A stretch of DNA of 36,869 bases from a virus (IMGVR_UViG_3300037882_001600:1-36869), one strand, 5' to 3'. Counted from the stretch's first letter, positions 14,376 through 21,812 are shown. Notes: generated by a model not told the origin, from the letters alone. A program made the numbers and translations.

Positions 14376-14923
14376 GGTTGACCACCCCAGCCTTGCAGAC
14401 CTTTGCTGATGTCCCAATTTTTGCTGCTTGCGCAGTGTTGGCACATGGGAACTTTTTGTTCGGACAGAATCACTTGGTTTGGTAGTTGTGCCATTGCAAC
14501 AACAACTGTTTGGCGCTCTATTTCTTGCGTGGCAGCCACATACCTGAAGGTGTGGTTCATGTGGCGGTGCTTCTGCCGGTAGTACATGCCGCCGAAGACG
14601 TGGTCTGTTTGGTGACCACAGTCGCAAACTTGTTTTGTGAACAATGCGCAATTGCTGAGGGTTTCCCACTCTCGCTTGGCTTCCCACTCACGAAGCTTCT
14701 CTTCGATGTGCTTAACCTCTTCGCGAGCAAGACCGCCACGCCGAAGTCTTTCACGATAGGCTTTGCCAGCTGCATTGGCTTCGGCAATGGCTTTGCTTTC
14801 AGTCAAAAGACTTTCAAGGTCGTTGAGGTCATCAAGGCCGAATCCGTCAAGCTCACCTGCTTCAATGTCAGCTTCCAGCAATTGTTCGAAGTTGTCTGTG
14901 TTGCTGCTTGTGTTGTTTGGCAT
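14372..14923 (-). CDS. Zinc-ribbon-like early protein, unknown function
   Basis: A 183-aa protein. The N-terminal 40 residues are very acidic (ending DDLNDLESLL). Next is a charged helix (about 50-90), then a possible zinc ribbon formed by VCDCGH and, about 65 residues later, MCQHC. I start it at the ATG at 14923, which has GGAGGG four bases upstream, and not at the upstream ATG at 14968. It is the first gene of the long minus-strand operon downstream of the palindrome at 14961-14999. I know no function. Confidence 0.65.
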   Translation of the reverse strand: MPNNTSSNTDNFEQLLEADIEAGELDGFGLDDLNDLESLLTESKAIAEANAAGKAYRERLRRGGLAREEVKHIEEKLREWEAKREWETLSNCALFTKQVCDCGHQTDHVFGGMYYRQKHRHMNHTFRYVAATQEIERQTVVVAMAQLPNQVILSEQKVPMCQHCASSKNWDISKGLQGWGGQP

Positions 14924-14960
14924 AATTCCCTCCAAGGTTGCCGGTTCCGCACAAATGATT

Positions 14961-14999
14961 ATGTGCACTCAATATGAATTCATATTATGCACGTGAAAC
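14961..14999. promoter_or_regulatory. Palindromic promoter/operator element, copy 2
   Basis: A perfect 16-bp palindrome AATATGAATTCATATT (14971-14986) is flanked by GTGCA and TGCAC and then GTGAAAC. It lies 38 bases before the operon starting at 14923. The element resembles the copies at 10441 and 17278 and is nearly symmetric, so its direction is not fixed. Confidence 0.55.
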
Positions 15000-15061
15000 C
15001 CCAAGAGGTCAATAGGCTGATTGAAGTACTTCATTGGGCGGAAAAGCCGATGCGCTGAAGC

Positions 15062-15098
15062 AAAAACAGCCAAAGGCTGGAGGGAGTCCTTTGGCTGT
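15062..15098 (-). terminator. Strong Rho-independent terminator
   Basis: ACAGCCAAAGG (15066-15076) and CCTTTGGCTGT (15088-15098) form an 11-bp perfect stem with an 11-base loop, followed on the minus strand by TTTTT. It terminates the minus-strand unit that ends with the 183-aa protein at 15167 and separates it from the micro-gene operon. Confidence 0.85.
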
Positions 15099-15103
15099 GT
15101 TGC

Positions 15104-15155
15104 CACACCTTGCGGGTGTGATTCGTGATAGCCCAGCACTCACGCGGCTGGGTTA
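15104..15155. other. Two further hairpins beside the terminator
   Basis: CACACC (15104-15109) pairs with GGTGTG (15115-15120), and CCCAGC (15132-15137) can pair with GCTGGG (15147-15152). Neither has a U-tract. With the terminator they make three consecutive stem-loops in the 3' untranslated part of the minus-strand transcript and may stabilise it. Confidence 0.45.
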
Positions 15156-15166
15156 CGTTAATCGGC

Positions 15167-15718
15167 TTAGGCCAGTTCGTTCAGCAACGCATCTGTATCA
15201 ACAGATGATTTTTTGGAAGCTTTCTCACTTTCGATGCGGTCAACGATTGGCTTGATTTTCGGGTTGTTACGTAAGGCAACTTTTTCGGCTTGTGTTTTCT
15301 TCGATAAGAACACTTTGATTTGCTCAATGGTTTTGCCAGATTGCTCGACCAATGCACGGGCCAATGTGCTTGTGCCAGCCATTCCGTTGGCTTCACGTTT
15401 TTGTGACCATTCCTTGTTGTAGAGGCGGTCGATTAGCTCATCAACTGCAATAACGCAGTCTTCAACGTCCTCGAGGCCAGCTATTTCGTCGCCCAGTTTT
15501 TGCTCAGCGCCATGCGCGGCGAACTTGGTCAGCATTTCCGTAGGAATCGTGAACAGACGGCTTTCACCATTGCGGAAGTCCAAGCGAATTTGAACTTCAC
15601 CTTCTGGTGTGATGAAGGATTCTTTCAGGAGTTTGCGCTTTCCTGCGAACTCACGAATTGTGTCGTCTTGCATTACGACGGTTTCGATTGCTGTTGCTGT
15701 TGCTGTTTTGGTGCTCAT
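15167..15718 (-). CDS. 183-aa early protein, paralogue of the 17447-17998 product
   Basis: Starts MSTKTATATAIETVV at an ATG with AAGGAAAT upstream. The first 60 residues are beta-like (EVQIRLDFRNGESRLFTI). A helical middle follows, then SKKTQAEKVALRNNPKI (about 147-163), and an acidic end, VDTDALLNELA. The block KKTxAEKxALRxNPKI and the LLxEL end are shared with the 183-aa product of 17447-17998, and weaker similarity (HGxxQKL, DRL/I) runs along the middle. The open frame extends to 16051, but that part overlaps another gene. Function is unknown; the strong terminator after it suggests it ends an abundant early transcript. Confidence 0.75.
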   Translation of the reverse strand: MSTKTATATAIETVVMQDDTIREFAGKRKLLKESFITPEGEVQIRLDFRNGESRLFTIPTEMLTKFAAHGAEQKLGDEIAGLEDVEDCVIAVDELIDRLYNKEWSQKREANGMAGTSTLARALVEQSGKTIEQIKVFLSKKTQAEKVALRNNPKIKPIVDRIESEKASKKSSVDTDALLNELA

Positions 15719-15782
15719 GATTGTATTTCCTTGTTGTGTGGATTGAAACGAATGCTCATTATGTCGCCAGTCCTCCAGTCGG

Positions 15783-16160
15783 TCAAGTGTTTTCTGCAAA
15801 GCCTTTGAAATGTTTTTGCACCAATTCTTTGTGCATGTCAACCAACCCATTACGCTCTGCTGCCACCCACAGTTCATAGGTTGTTGGTTGCCGCTGCAGG
15901 CTTTGTGGGTAGGTGTCGAAGCTGATCTTGGTGCGGAAAAGCATTTTTGCCAAGATTTCTTTCTGTTCTGGTGTGCCATGTAGCCTGACGATTGCCCGAA
16001 ATAAACTGTATTGTTGACGAATCCTTTTGATGCCGGGCTTGGTTGATGCAACCCCGAGAAAATGCTGTTGAACTCGGCAGCTTCCTTTTGGCAGCAACGC
16101 CAACGATTGATGGAAGCTCAGGGGGAAGCTGTCAAGTGGTTTGTCGATGTCCCAAGTCAT
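15783..16160 (-). CDS. 125-aa early protein, unknown
   Basis: Begins MTWDIDKPLDSFPLSFHQSL at the ATG at 16160, with AAAGG upstream. The frame is open to 16226, but those codons lie in the preceding gene. It is mostly helical, with basic patches (KPGIKRIRQQYSLFRAIVRL, about 40-60), and ends HKELVQKHFKGFAENT. I recognise no family. It lies 13 bases after the previous gene and 64 bases before the 183-aa protein gene. Confidence 0.6.
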   Translation of the reverse strand: MTWDIDKPLDSFPLSFHQSLALLPKGSCRVQQHFLGVASTKPGIKRIRQQYSLFRAIVRLHGTPEQKEILAKMLFRTKISFDTYPQSLQRQPTTYELWVAAERNGLVDMHKELVQKHFKGFAENT

Positions 16161-16173
16161 GATTTGTCGCCTT

Positions 16174-16620
16174 TCAGTAGTAGGGTGTGCGTTTTGTGTG
16201 GGGAAAGTCTTTGGGTGTACTTCCAAAATCTTGGGGTTCTGTTGTTTTTTCGTTTAACAGTGCCAACATTCTGGCTTGTGAAGCCTCGATTGCAGCTTCA
16301 GAAGCCATTGCACCTGGGATTTCTTCGATGTTTTCGGCACCCAAAAGGCTTGTCAGGATGTTGGTAACCTCGGATTGCTTGGCCGATTCGATTGTAAGCG
16401 TTGTTCCCTCCTGTCGGATGATGCAACTCTCGATTGCGACTTTCAGTTCCATGTCATCAAGTTTTCCTGCCAAAACCAAGGCACGAACTTGATAAAGCAA
16501 AAACCTTGTTCGGGTTTTGTTCCTTTGGGTTTTGAGTTCGAGATGCAAGATTCCGTCTCTGTTTGCTTGCTTCCAGGCTTGAATTGCGAGCTGTTTTTCC
16601 GTGTTGAGGATGACTGCCAT
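16174..16620 (-). CDS. 148-aa early protein, unknown
   Basis: Begins MAVILNTEKQLAIQAWKQAN at 16620 with AGGAG nine bases upstream. It is helical and rich in Lys/Arg near residues 30-45 (LELKTQRNKTRTRFLLYQ), with an acidic second half containing SEAAIEASQARMLALLNEK. No known motif is visible. It is the first gene downstream of the long non-coding region, so it probably begins an early transcript. Confidence 0.6.
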   Translation of the reverse strand: MAVILNTEKQLAIQAWKQANRDGILHLELKTQRNKTRTRFLLYQVRALVLAGKLDDMELKVAIESCIIRQEGTTLTIESAKQSEVTNILTSLLGAENIEEIPGAMASEAAIEASQARMLALLNEKTTEPQDFGSTPKDFPHTKRTPYY

Positions 16621-16771
16621 TGCTTGTAACTCCTGTTTTGTTGAAGTAATGTTGCCGGGTTGAAGCGAGTTTTTGCGGCGAAAACCGTTATCAGCCCCGC
16701 CACAAACACCACCATAGGGCGGAATCGCGCAGCTGGCAAGCAAAAACAGACAAGACTTAGAGCCAAAACCT

Positions 16772-17042
16772 CACCAATCCGTCATGAATCCCCCCACCAA
16801 TCCGTCATCAATCCCTTATGAGGGTGCTCACCAATCCATGATGTCGCGTGGTGTATGTTGTTAGGCGGGTTTTGCCCCTTTGGTAGTGGCTCTCTCCCTC
16901 TATATAGCTAGTCATGTCAGATAAAAAAATGAGACGGAGAGAGGGGGAGGGGGTCACAACGGCAAAACCCGGGTAACAACATCAACACGGGAACCTCACG
17001 GATTAGAGGGCAACCCTATGACGGACTCATGACGGACTTATC
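16772..17042. repeat. Inverted iterons flanking a nested dyad
   Basis: AATCCGTCAT occurs at 16776-16785 and 16799-16808, and a weaker copy (AATCCATGATG) starts at 16833. The reverse complement form ATGACGGACT occurs at 17018-17027 and 17029-17038, 11 bp apart, about one helical turn. The two sets face each other across the 16857-16980 dyad. Confidence 0.7.
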
Positions 17043-17277
17043 AGGACACCACGAATTGGCGAACTACTGGCCGTTTTGGTGGTTTTGAGCTGGTGGCGGG
17101 GGCAGCACGGATTGCAACGGCGCGTTTTGAGGGGGTGCCACGGGCACGGGATGGGGGGAGGTAGGCATGGGTATAGGCACCCCCCCATTGGCGGCGTGGC
17201 GGTGGCTTAAAATTGATTTAAATGGTGGTGGGGATGGCGAGGCACACCACGGGAAACACGTTGGCGGCAATCGCGGG

Positions 17278-17321
17278 AGTTTCACGCACACAAAATGAAT
17301 CCATTCTGTGTGCGTGAAACT
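17278..17321. promoter_or_regulatory. 44-bp near-perfect palindrome, element copy 3
   Basis: AGTTTCACGCACACA (17278-17292) and its exact reverse complement (17307-17321) enclose a 14-base centre in which AATG and CATT also pair. It is the most complete copy of the element family. It could bind a dimeric regulator or extrude as a hairpin. It lies in non-coding DNA between the origin candidate and the gene at 17447. Confidence 0.75.
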
Positions 17322-17380
17322 AAGAGCCTAGCGGGTGTGTGCATGGGTGTGTGCATGGGCACGGATGCGCGTAAATAACA

Positions 17381-17420
17381 TAAAAAAACCCACAACGTCA
17401 ACCGTCATGGGTGTGGTGAA
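17381..17420 (-). terminator. Possible terminator after the 183-aa gene
   Basis: On the minus strand CCACA ... TGTGG is followed by GTTTTTTT, downstream of the gene ending at 17447. The stem is short with a long loop, so only the U-tract is strong. Confidence 0.4.
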
Positions 17421-17446
17421 AAAACAACTTGACGAGTGGCAACGCG

Positions 17447-17998
17447 CTATTTTTTAGGTTTTTTGCTCACAGCCACCTCGGATTCAGCTGCCCCCTCCAA
17501 TTCAGCCAACAAATCATTGGCATCAATCCCGTTGGTTTTGCCACTCGCAGCCTGCAATTCGAGGATTTTCGCGGCAATTTTGGGGTTTTTGCGCAACGCC
17601 GCTTTTTCGGCGTCGGTTTTTTTATCAAGCCATGCTTCCATGGCCTCCTTGGGTTTGCCATAAAGGCTCATGAGGGCGCGCAACAGCAGCCCACCACCGC
17701 CACCGCCACCGCCACCGGCCAGTTTATTCCAAGTCGGATTGGTGCCAGTGATTCTGTCAAAAACCTCCTTGACGGCATTAAACTTGTCCTCAAGGCTGGC
17801 AGCCCGTCCGGTGTCTGGGTTACGGCTCATGGCCGCCGCGTCAACCAACTTTTGCTTCAGCCCGTGCATCATGGCCGCGACGCGCATTTCATGCGAAAGC
17901 TCATGACCATGCACCACTAGAACTTCACCATTACCAAACGTCAGTGTCAACTGCTCATTAACAATAGTTACTTCAATCGCTCTTTTTGATTCGTTCAT
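17447..17998 (-). CDS. 183-aa early protein with poly-Gly hinge, paralogue of 15167-15718
   Basis: Starts MNESKRAIEVTIVNEQLTLT at the ATG at 17998, with GGAG eight bases upstream (a GTG three codons earlier is the alternative). Order of parts: beta-like N-terminus (1-30), helical middle with HGLKQKL, a run of nine Gly (about 95-103), DKKTDAEKAALRKNPKI, then IDANDLLAELEG and a short basic end, SKKPKK. It is the same length as the 15167-15718 product and shares the KKTxAEKxALRxNPKI block and LLxEL motif. It is the outermost gene of the minus-strand arm. Function is unknown. Confidence 0.7.
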   Translation of the reverse strand: MNESKRAIEVTIVNEQLTLTFGNGEVLVVHGHELSHEMRVAAMMHGLKQKLVDAAAMSRNPDTGRAASLEDKFNAVKEVFDRITGTNPTWNKLAGGGGGGGGGLLLRALMSLYGKPKEAMEAWLDKKTDAEKAALRKNPKIAAKILELQAASGKTNGIDANDLLAELEGAAESEVAVSKKPKK

Positions 17999-18555
17999 TT
18001 TTCCCACTCCAGTTTTCTGTCTCGCGTGAAACCGTCACGCTGCGGTTTGAGCCAACTGCCACCCAACACCCCAATCATATCACGCACACAAAACCCACGC
18101 AAGCCCCCTGAGCAATTATTTTCATACATCCCCCATCGAGGTTCGTTCTGCGGGCAGGCACCACCCAACTAGATAACTAATCGCGGGCGTGCATACCCGC
18201 GTGCGAGTACCACACACCAGCCCAGCCTGTCAATGATGTTGTTCCGTTCTGCGGGTGTGGCCTGCCTCCTGTTCTGTTTTTTCTGGCTTGGCGGCTGTTG
18301 AAAAAGCTTGGTGGGGGGTGGGAAGCCCGGCAGGGGGAGGGTCGCAGGGCGGGTGTTTATGGGCATGCAATCCCCACACATTTCTGCCCCAAATCCCCTC
18401 TCAGACACTTCCCCGAAAACGCATGGGGGGTGGGTTCGACAAGCCCCGGGGGGCGGTTTTCCGACGGTGGTCAAGCGCAAAATCCGAAACAGCTTGACGC
18501 GGCGGCCCACCGCTGCTATGGTGGGTGTATTCCAACCACAACTGAGGGAACGCTC
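17999..18555. other. Divergent intergenic region with G-rich tracts
   Basis: 557 bp between the two divergent arms. I find no credible gene. It holds a hairpin with GCGTG/CACGC arms (18024-18040), a half copy of the palindromic element, AATCATATCACGCACACA and then AAAC (18073-18094), two strongly G-rich tracts each containing GGGGGGTGGG (18313-18322 and 18425-18434), and a candidate promoter at 18494-18522. The plus-strand G-runs could form quadruplexes. Confidence 0.6.
18494..18522 (+). promoter_or_regulatory. Candidate sigma70 promoter for the packaging/late operon
   Basis: TTGACG (18494-18499), 17-base spacer, then TATGGT (18517-18522), 34 bases before the terS ATG. The -10 is imperfect. 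A CCCACC/GGTGGG inverted repeat (18506-18511 and 18520-18525) overlaps the -10 and could serve as an operator. Confidence 0.5.
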
Positions 18556-19089
18556 ATGAGTGCACCATTACAAGGCACGGCTTCAGCGGCCAAGGCCATT
18601 GCAAGAGTCAAATACACGCACGACGCAATGATTGATCTGATCATCGCACAGCCAATGTGGTCGCAAGGCCAACTGGCGGAACATTTCGGCTACACACAAA
18701 CTTGGATTTCCAGGATTTTCAACTCAGACGCTTTCCAAGCGCGGCTTGCCCTTCGGAAAGAGGACCTGGTCGACCCCAGCATCATCGCAAGCATTGAGGA
18801 AAAGTTTCGGGCTGTGGCCAGCAAAAGTCTCGACATCGTTCTTGACAAGCTCACACTGACAAACAATGCTGATCTGGCGCTCAAGAGCCTGGAAATCTGC
18901 AACAAGGCTATGGGTTTTGGTGCCAGGGATCGTGCCCCCGTTACAAACAACTTCGTGGTAGCGCTTCCACCAAAAGAGGCAACTGCAAGCGCTTGGGTCA
19001 CCGCACACAGCCCACATAAAGCCTTGCCAGCCACCACGGAGGAAGTCGCCTACGTTGATTTTCAAGTGACACTCCCAGCAGGTGCTTGA
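18556..19089 (+). CDS. terS: Terminase small subunit
   Basis: A 177-aa protein directly before the large subunit. An HTH is visible in MWSQGQLAEHFGYTQTWISR (about 35-54), as in small terminases that bind the packaging site, followed by long helices for oligomerisation (SIEEKFRAVASKSLDIVLDKL). Family assignment rests on this HTH and on position. I start it at the ATG at 18556, with GAGGGAA upstream; the frame continues upstream to 18298 but has no ribosome-binding site and is G-rich non-coding in character. The stop lies two bases before the terL ATG. Confidence 0.75.
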   Translation: MSAPLQGTASAAKAIARVKYTHDAMIDLIIAQPMWSQGQLAEHFGYTQTWISRIFNSDAFQARLALRKEDLVDPSIIASIEEKFRAVASKSLDIVLDKLTLTNNADLALKSLEICNKAMGFGARDRAPVTNNFVVALPPKEATASAWVTAHSPHKALPATTEEVAYVDFQVTLPAGA

Positions 19090-19091
19090 GC

Positions 19092-20558
19092 ATGTTCCCA
19101 CAGACAAAGGCCGCTGACACCAGCATCATCTGGCAGCCGCAAGAGGGGCCACAAACCTCTCTGATTGCCTGCCCGGTGTTCGAAGTTTTCTACGGTGGGG
19201 CGCGGGGTGGTGGGAAAACTGAAGCTTCCATCGGTGACTGGCTTCAGCACTCGGCTCAGTATGGGGAAGATGCAATTGGAATCTTTTTTCGGCGAAAGCT
19301 TACGCAGCTCGCTGAGGTTATTGCACGGACGGGCCAGCTTTTCCCAAAAATCGGGGCGAAGTACAACACACAAACAAAAACTTGGCGCATGTCGAATGGC
19401 GCTAGGCTCAAGTTTGCTTACCTCGAACGCGATGTGGATGCTGAAGAATATCAAGGCCACTCCTACACAAGAATCTACGTCGAGGAGGTGACAAACTTTC
19501 CCTCATCAGCACCAATCAACAAGCTTCGAGCAACGCTGCGTTCTGGTGCTGGGGTGCCTGTGGGTATGAGGCTAACAGGAAACCCTGGAGGTCCAGGACA
19601 CAACTGGGTTAAAGCTCGCTACATCACACCAAACAAGCAGGGGTATGAAGTCATCACTGAAGAGTGCGAGATTGAAGTGGACGGGGTTAAGAGCATGGTT
19701 TCCCTGGACAGAGTCTTCATTCCAAGCAAACTTGGTGACAACATGCTTCTGATGCGGAATGACCCGACTTACATCTTGCGGCTGCGCCAGTCCGGTTCTG
19801 AACAGCTTGTGAAGGCATGGCTTGAAGGTAACTGGGACATCATCGACGGGGCCTTCTTTGACGAATGGGGGCCGCAGCACATCCTGCAGACCGAAGACTG
19901 GATTCAGCGAATCCCCAGGGAAGCCCTACGCTTTCGCGCTTTTGACTGGGGATCAGCGAAACCATTCAGCTGCGGTTGGTACGCACTTGCTGATGGCACA
20001 TGGGACTTGCCGAAAGGTGCTTTGTTGAAGTATCGGGAATGGTATGGCGCCTCAGGCCCAAACAAAGGCCTGAAAATGACGGCTGATCTTGTTGCGCAGG
20101 GGATTGTGCTGCGTGAGAAGGGTGAGCGTATACGGTATGGGGCTGCTGACCCAAGCATCTATATTCGTGATGGTGGACCTTCGATTGCGGAGACAATGTC
20201 GATTCACAGGTGTAGCTGGCGGCGGGCTGATAACAAGCGCAAAACAGGGGCAGAGCAGCTTCGCCAGCGGCTTGTCGGGGAAAACAATGTGCCAATGATT
20301 TACTTTTTGGACTGCTGCGAGGATTCGATACGCACCATCCCAGTACTGCAACACGATGAAAGGGACCCTGAAGATGTTGACACTGAAGCTGAAGATCACG
20401 CTTATGATGAAACACGCTATGCTGTCATGTCAAGGCCTTGGCAACCTCGCGGAGAGCTTCCCCAAGGTTCAGGCTTGCCAAAACTTCCAAGTGAGATGAC
20501 AATCAACGAATTGATAGCAAAATCTGCCAAGAGGCGACAGGAAAGGGAGGCTTCGTGA
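19092..20558 (+). CDS. terL: Terminase large subunit
   Basis: A 488-aa packaging motor. ATPase domain: Walker A GGARGGGKT (35-43) and Walker B IYVEE (128-132), with LTGNPGGPGH (161-170) after it. Nuclease domain (RNase H fold): FDWGSAKPFS with D285, AADPSIY with D353 and EDHAYDETRY with D435. The full set of catalytic residues is present. It pumps DNA into the procapsid and cuts the concatemer. The ATG at 19092 is preferred over the TTG at 19086. The stop overlaps the GTG of the next gene. Confidence 0.93.
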   Translation: MFPQTKAADTSIIWQPQEGPQTSLIACPVFEVFYGGARGGGKTEASIGDWLQHSAQYGEDAIGIFFRRKLTQLAEVIARTGQLFPKIGAKYNTQTKTWRMSNGARLKFAYLERDVDAEEYQGHSYTRIYVEEVTNFPSSAPINKLRATLRSGAGVPVGMRLTGNPGGPGHNWVKARYITPNKQGYEVITEECEIEVDGVKSMVSLDRVFIPSKLGDNMLLMRNDPTYILRLRQSGSEQLVKAWLEGNWDIIDGAFFDEWGPQHILQTEDWIQRIPREALRFRAFDWGSAKPFSCGWYALADGTWDLPKGALLKYREWYGASGPNKGLKMTADLVAQGIVLREKGERIRYGAADPSIYIRDGGPSIAETMSIHRCSWRRADNKRKTGAEQLRQRLVGENNVPMIYFLDCCEDSIRTIPVLQHDERDPEDVDTEAEDHAYDETRYAVMSRPWQPRGELPQGSGLPKLPSEMTINELIAKSAKRRQEREAS

Positions 20559-21580
20559 GTACAAACGCTGAGGTGCAGACCTTCTGCAGAGCTGTCACAG
20601 GTTCAGCAGGGATGTTTAATGAAGACTTACATGCATATCTTGACTTTATTGGCTTGCCGAAGGGGCAGATCAATGAGCGTGTTCTGAATTGGCAAGGCCG
20701 TTTCAACACACAGATCAAGACAATCTCTAGCAGCTGGGATAGACTTCGGCGCGGGACGAACCCTTACACAGGTGTGCTAAACCTATTAACCGGCAACACG
20801 GCATCTTATCCATATAGTGTGCGTAAGATTGAGAGGTTTTATACAGGTGCTTGCATGCAGGTGCGCAGGGATGATCTGGCGGTGCTCGATATTGGTTTTG
20901 ATCTTTACGGTAATCTGGACACAACCTCTTTGTTGGGCTTTGCAGGTGCTGGATCCGCTTATCTTTCAATTTGGTACAATCAGTTGGTTGGCGGTGGTGT
21001 AAATGCGGTGCAGGCGGTTGCTGTGAATCAACCACGAATAGTCAATGCAGGGAGTTTGGTTACGCTTAATGGAAAACCTGCTGTAGAGTTTGATGGAGTT
21101 TTGCAGTACTTAAACATTCCGACAGGTCTGGTGACTTACACAAACGCGTATGTGAGTACAGTCGCTAAAAGCGATGCCTTTAGTGGTGTGCTGTTTTCCT
21201 TCAGAAAGCTTGATAACATAGGCATGTTAGATGATTCAGGCAGCTGCGGCTTTGCTGTAAGGGTCAGAAATGATGCAAACATCCTAGGGACGCTTACAGC
21301 CACACAAAACTTATTGCAAAGCGTAGGCGGATTTGGCTGGGATGGGGCGAACAGTCTGTTCCAACTTTCCCTGAATGGTGCGCTTACCACAGCAGCAAGC
21401 CCTGCACCTGACACCACAATCGAACGAGGGGCTTTGGGCGGCGGCTCTTTCACGCTTGGGGCAAGCTTATTCACCGGAAAGTTGCAGGAGTTCATTCTCA
21501 TGCCTTCCATACCTAACGAGGACAGCAGAGGCATACTCGGGCGCAATCAAGGTAAGTATTTTGGGGTACCAATAGCATGA
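20555..21580 (+). CDS. Lectin-like / arabinofuranosidase-B-like protein inserted between terL and portal
   Basis: A 341-aa protein starting at a GTG that overlaps the terL stop. Residues about 84-170 resemble the N-terminal part of GH54-type domains (YSVRKIERFYTGACMQVRRD, then DIGFDLYGNLDTTSLLGFAG, then WYNQLVGGG, then NQPRIVNAG). The rest resembles a concanavalin A-like jelly roll (VTLNGKPAVEFDG, and LSLNG and FTGKLQEFILMP later). I cannot see a confirmed catalytic pair, so carbohydrate binding is safer than hydrolysis. A possible receptor-binding or virion surface protein. Its place inside the packaging/head block is unusual and suggests acquisition as a cassette with the next small gene. 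Confidence 0.5.
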   Translation: MSTNAEVQTFCRAVTGSAGMFNEDLHAYLDFIGLPKGQINERVLNWQGRFNTQIKTISSSWDRLRRGTNPYTGVLNLLTGNTASYPYSVRKIERFYTGACMQVRRDDLAVLDIGFDLYGNLDTTSLLGFAGAGSAYLSIWYNQLVGGGVNAVQAVAVNQPRIVNAGSLVTLNGKPAVEFDGVLQYLNIPTGLVTYTNAYVSTVAKSDAFSGVLFSFRKLDNIGMLDDSGSCGFAVRVRNDANILGTLTATQNLLQSVGGFGWDGANSLFQLSLNGALTTAASPAPDTTIERGALGGGSFTLGASLFTGKLQEFILMPSIPNEDSRGILGRNQGKYFGVPIA

Positions 21581-21810
21581 TTTACTTAGTATTCGACACA
21601 CAGCCTCAGGCAATTGCAACACAGCAGAAGGTATCTGAGAACCTCAATTTTGCTGGGGAGACAATTGCGTGGGCAGTCCCTCTGCAAAGAGCTGTTGATG
21701 ATAAATGGGTGTTCCCAAAACCAGATCTTTCTGGTATGGTTGGTGTTACAGGTGTTGTGGAAGAGATATTTGCCAACAATTGGCTGCCCTTTGTGATGGA
21801 TGATATTTAA
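21577..21810 (+). CDS. 77-aa protein paired with the lectin-like gene
   Basis: A small acidic protein beginning MIYLVFDTQPQAIATQQKVS and ending LPFVMDDI, with its ATG overlapping the lectin-like stop (ATGA). I do not recognise a family. Small genes coupled to fibre or lectin-like genes in phages often encode assembly chaperones or a partner subunit, which is the best guess here, by position only. Confidence 0.6.
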   Translation: MIYLVFDTQPQAIATQQKVSENLNFAGETIAWAVPLQRAVDDKWVFPKPDLSGMVGVTGVVEEIFANNWLPFVMDDI

Positions 21811-21812
21811 TC

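Larger units (their letters stand above)
16621..17446. other. 826-bp non-coding region with repeats, origin candidate
   Basis: No credible gene. From left to right it holds three copies of an iteron related to CACCAATCCGTCAT (16772, 16795, 16829); a 20-bp inverted repeat, GTTGTTAGGCGGGTTTTGCC (16857-16876), matched by 16961-16980 at 18 of 20 positions; an inner pair CTCTCTCC (16890-16897) and GGAGAGAG (16936-16943) around an AT-rich centre; and, in the opposite orientation, two copies of ATGACGGACT (17018, 17029). A C/G-rich stretch (17064-17270) follows, then a 44-bp palindrome (17278-17321) and a terminator-like element near 17381-17420. Iterons plus an AT-rich core and symmetry suggest a replication origin or a two-way control region. 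Confidence 0.55.

Noticed and set aside
17064-17291. Open frame for a 75-aa Pro-rich protein (minus)
   Set aside because: It has no clear ribosome-binding site, low-complexity composition caused by G-rich DNA, and overlap with the palindrome at 17278.
18298-18555. N-terminal extension of the small terminase frame
   Set aside because: Its composition is that of the surrounding G-rich non-coding DNA, and the ATG at 18556 has a proper ribosome-binding site.
20555-21580. Active GH54 arabinofuranosidase
   Set aside because: Only part of the domain pattern is present and I could not place the catalytic pair, so the call is limited to lectin-like.
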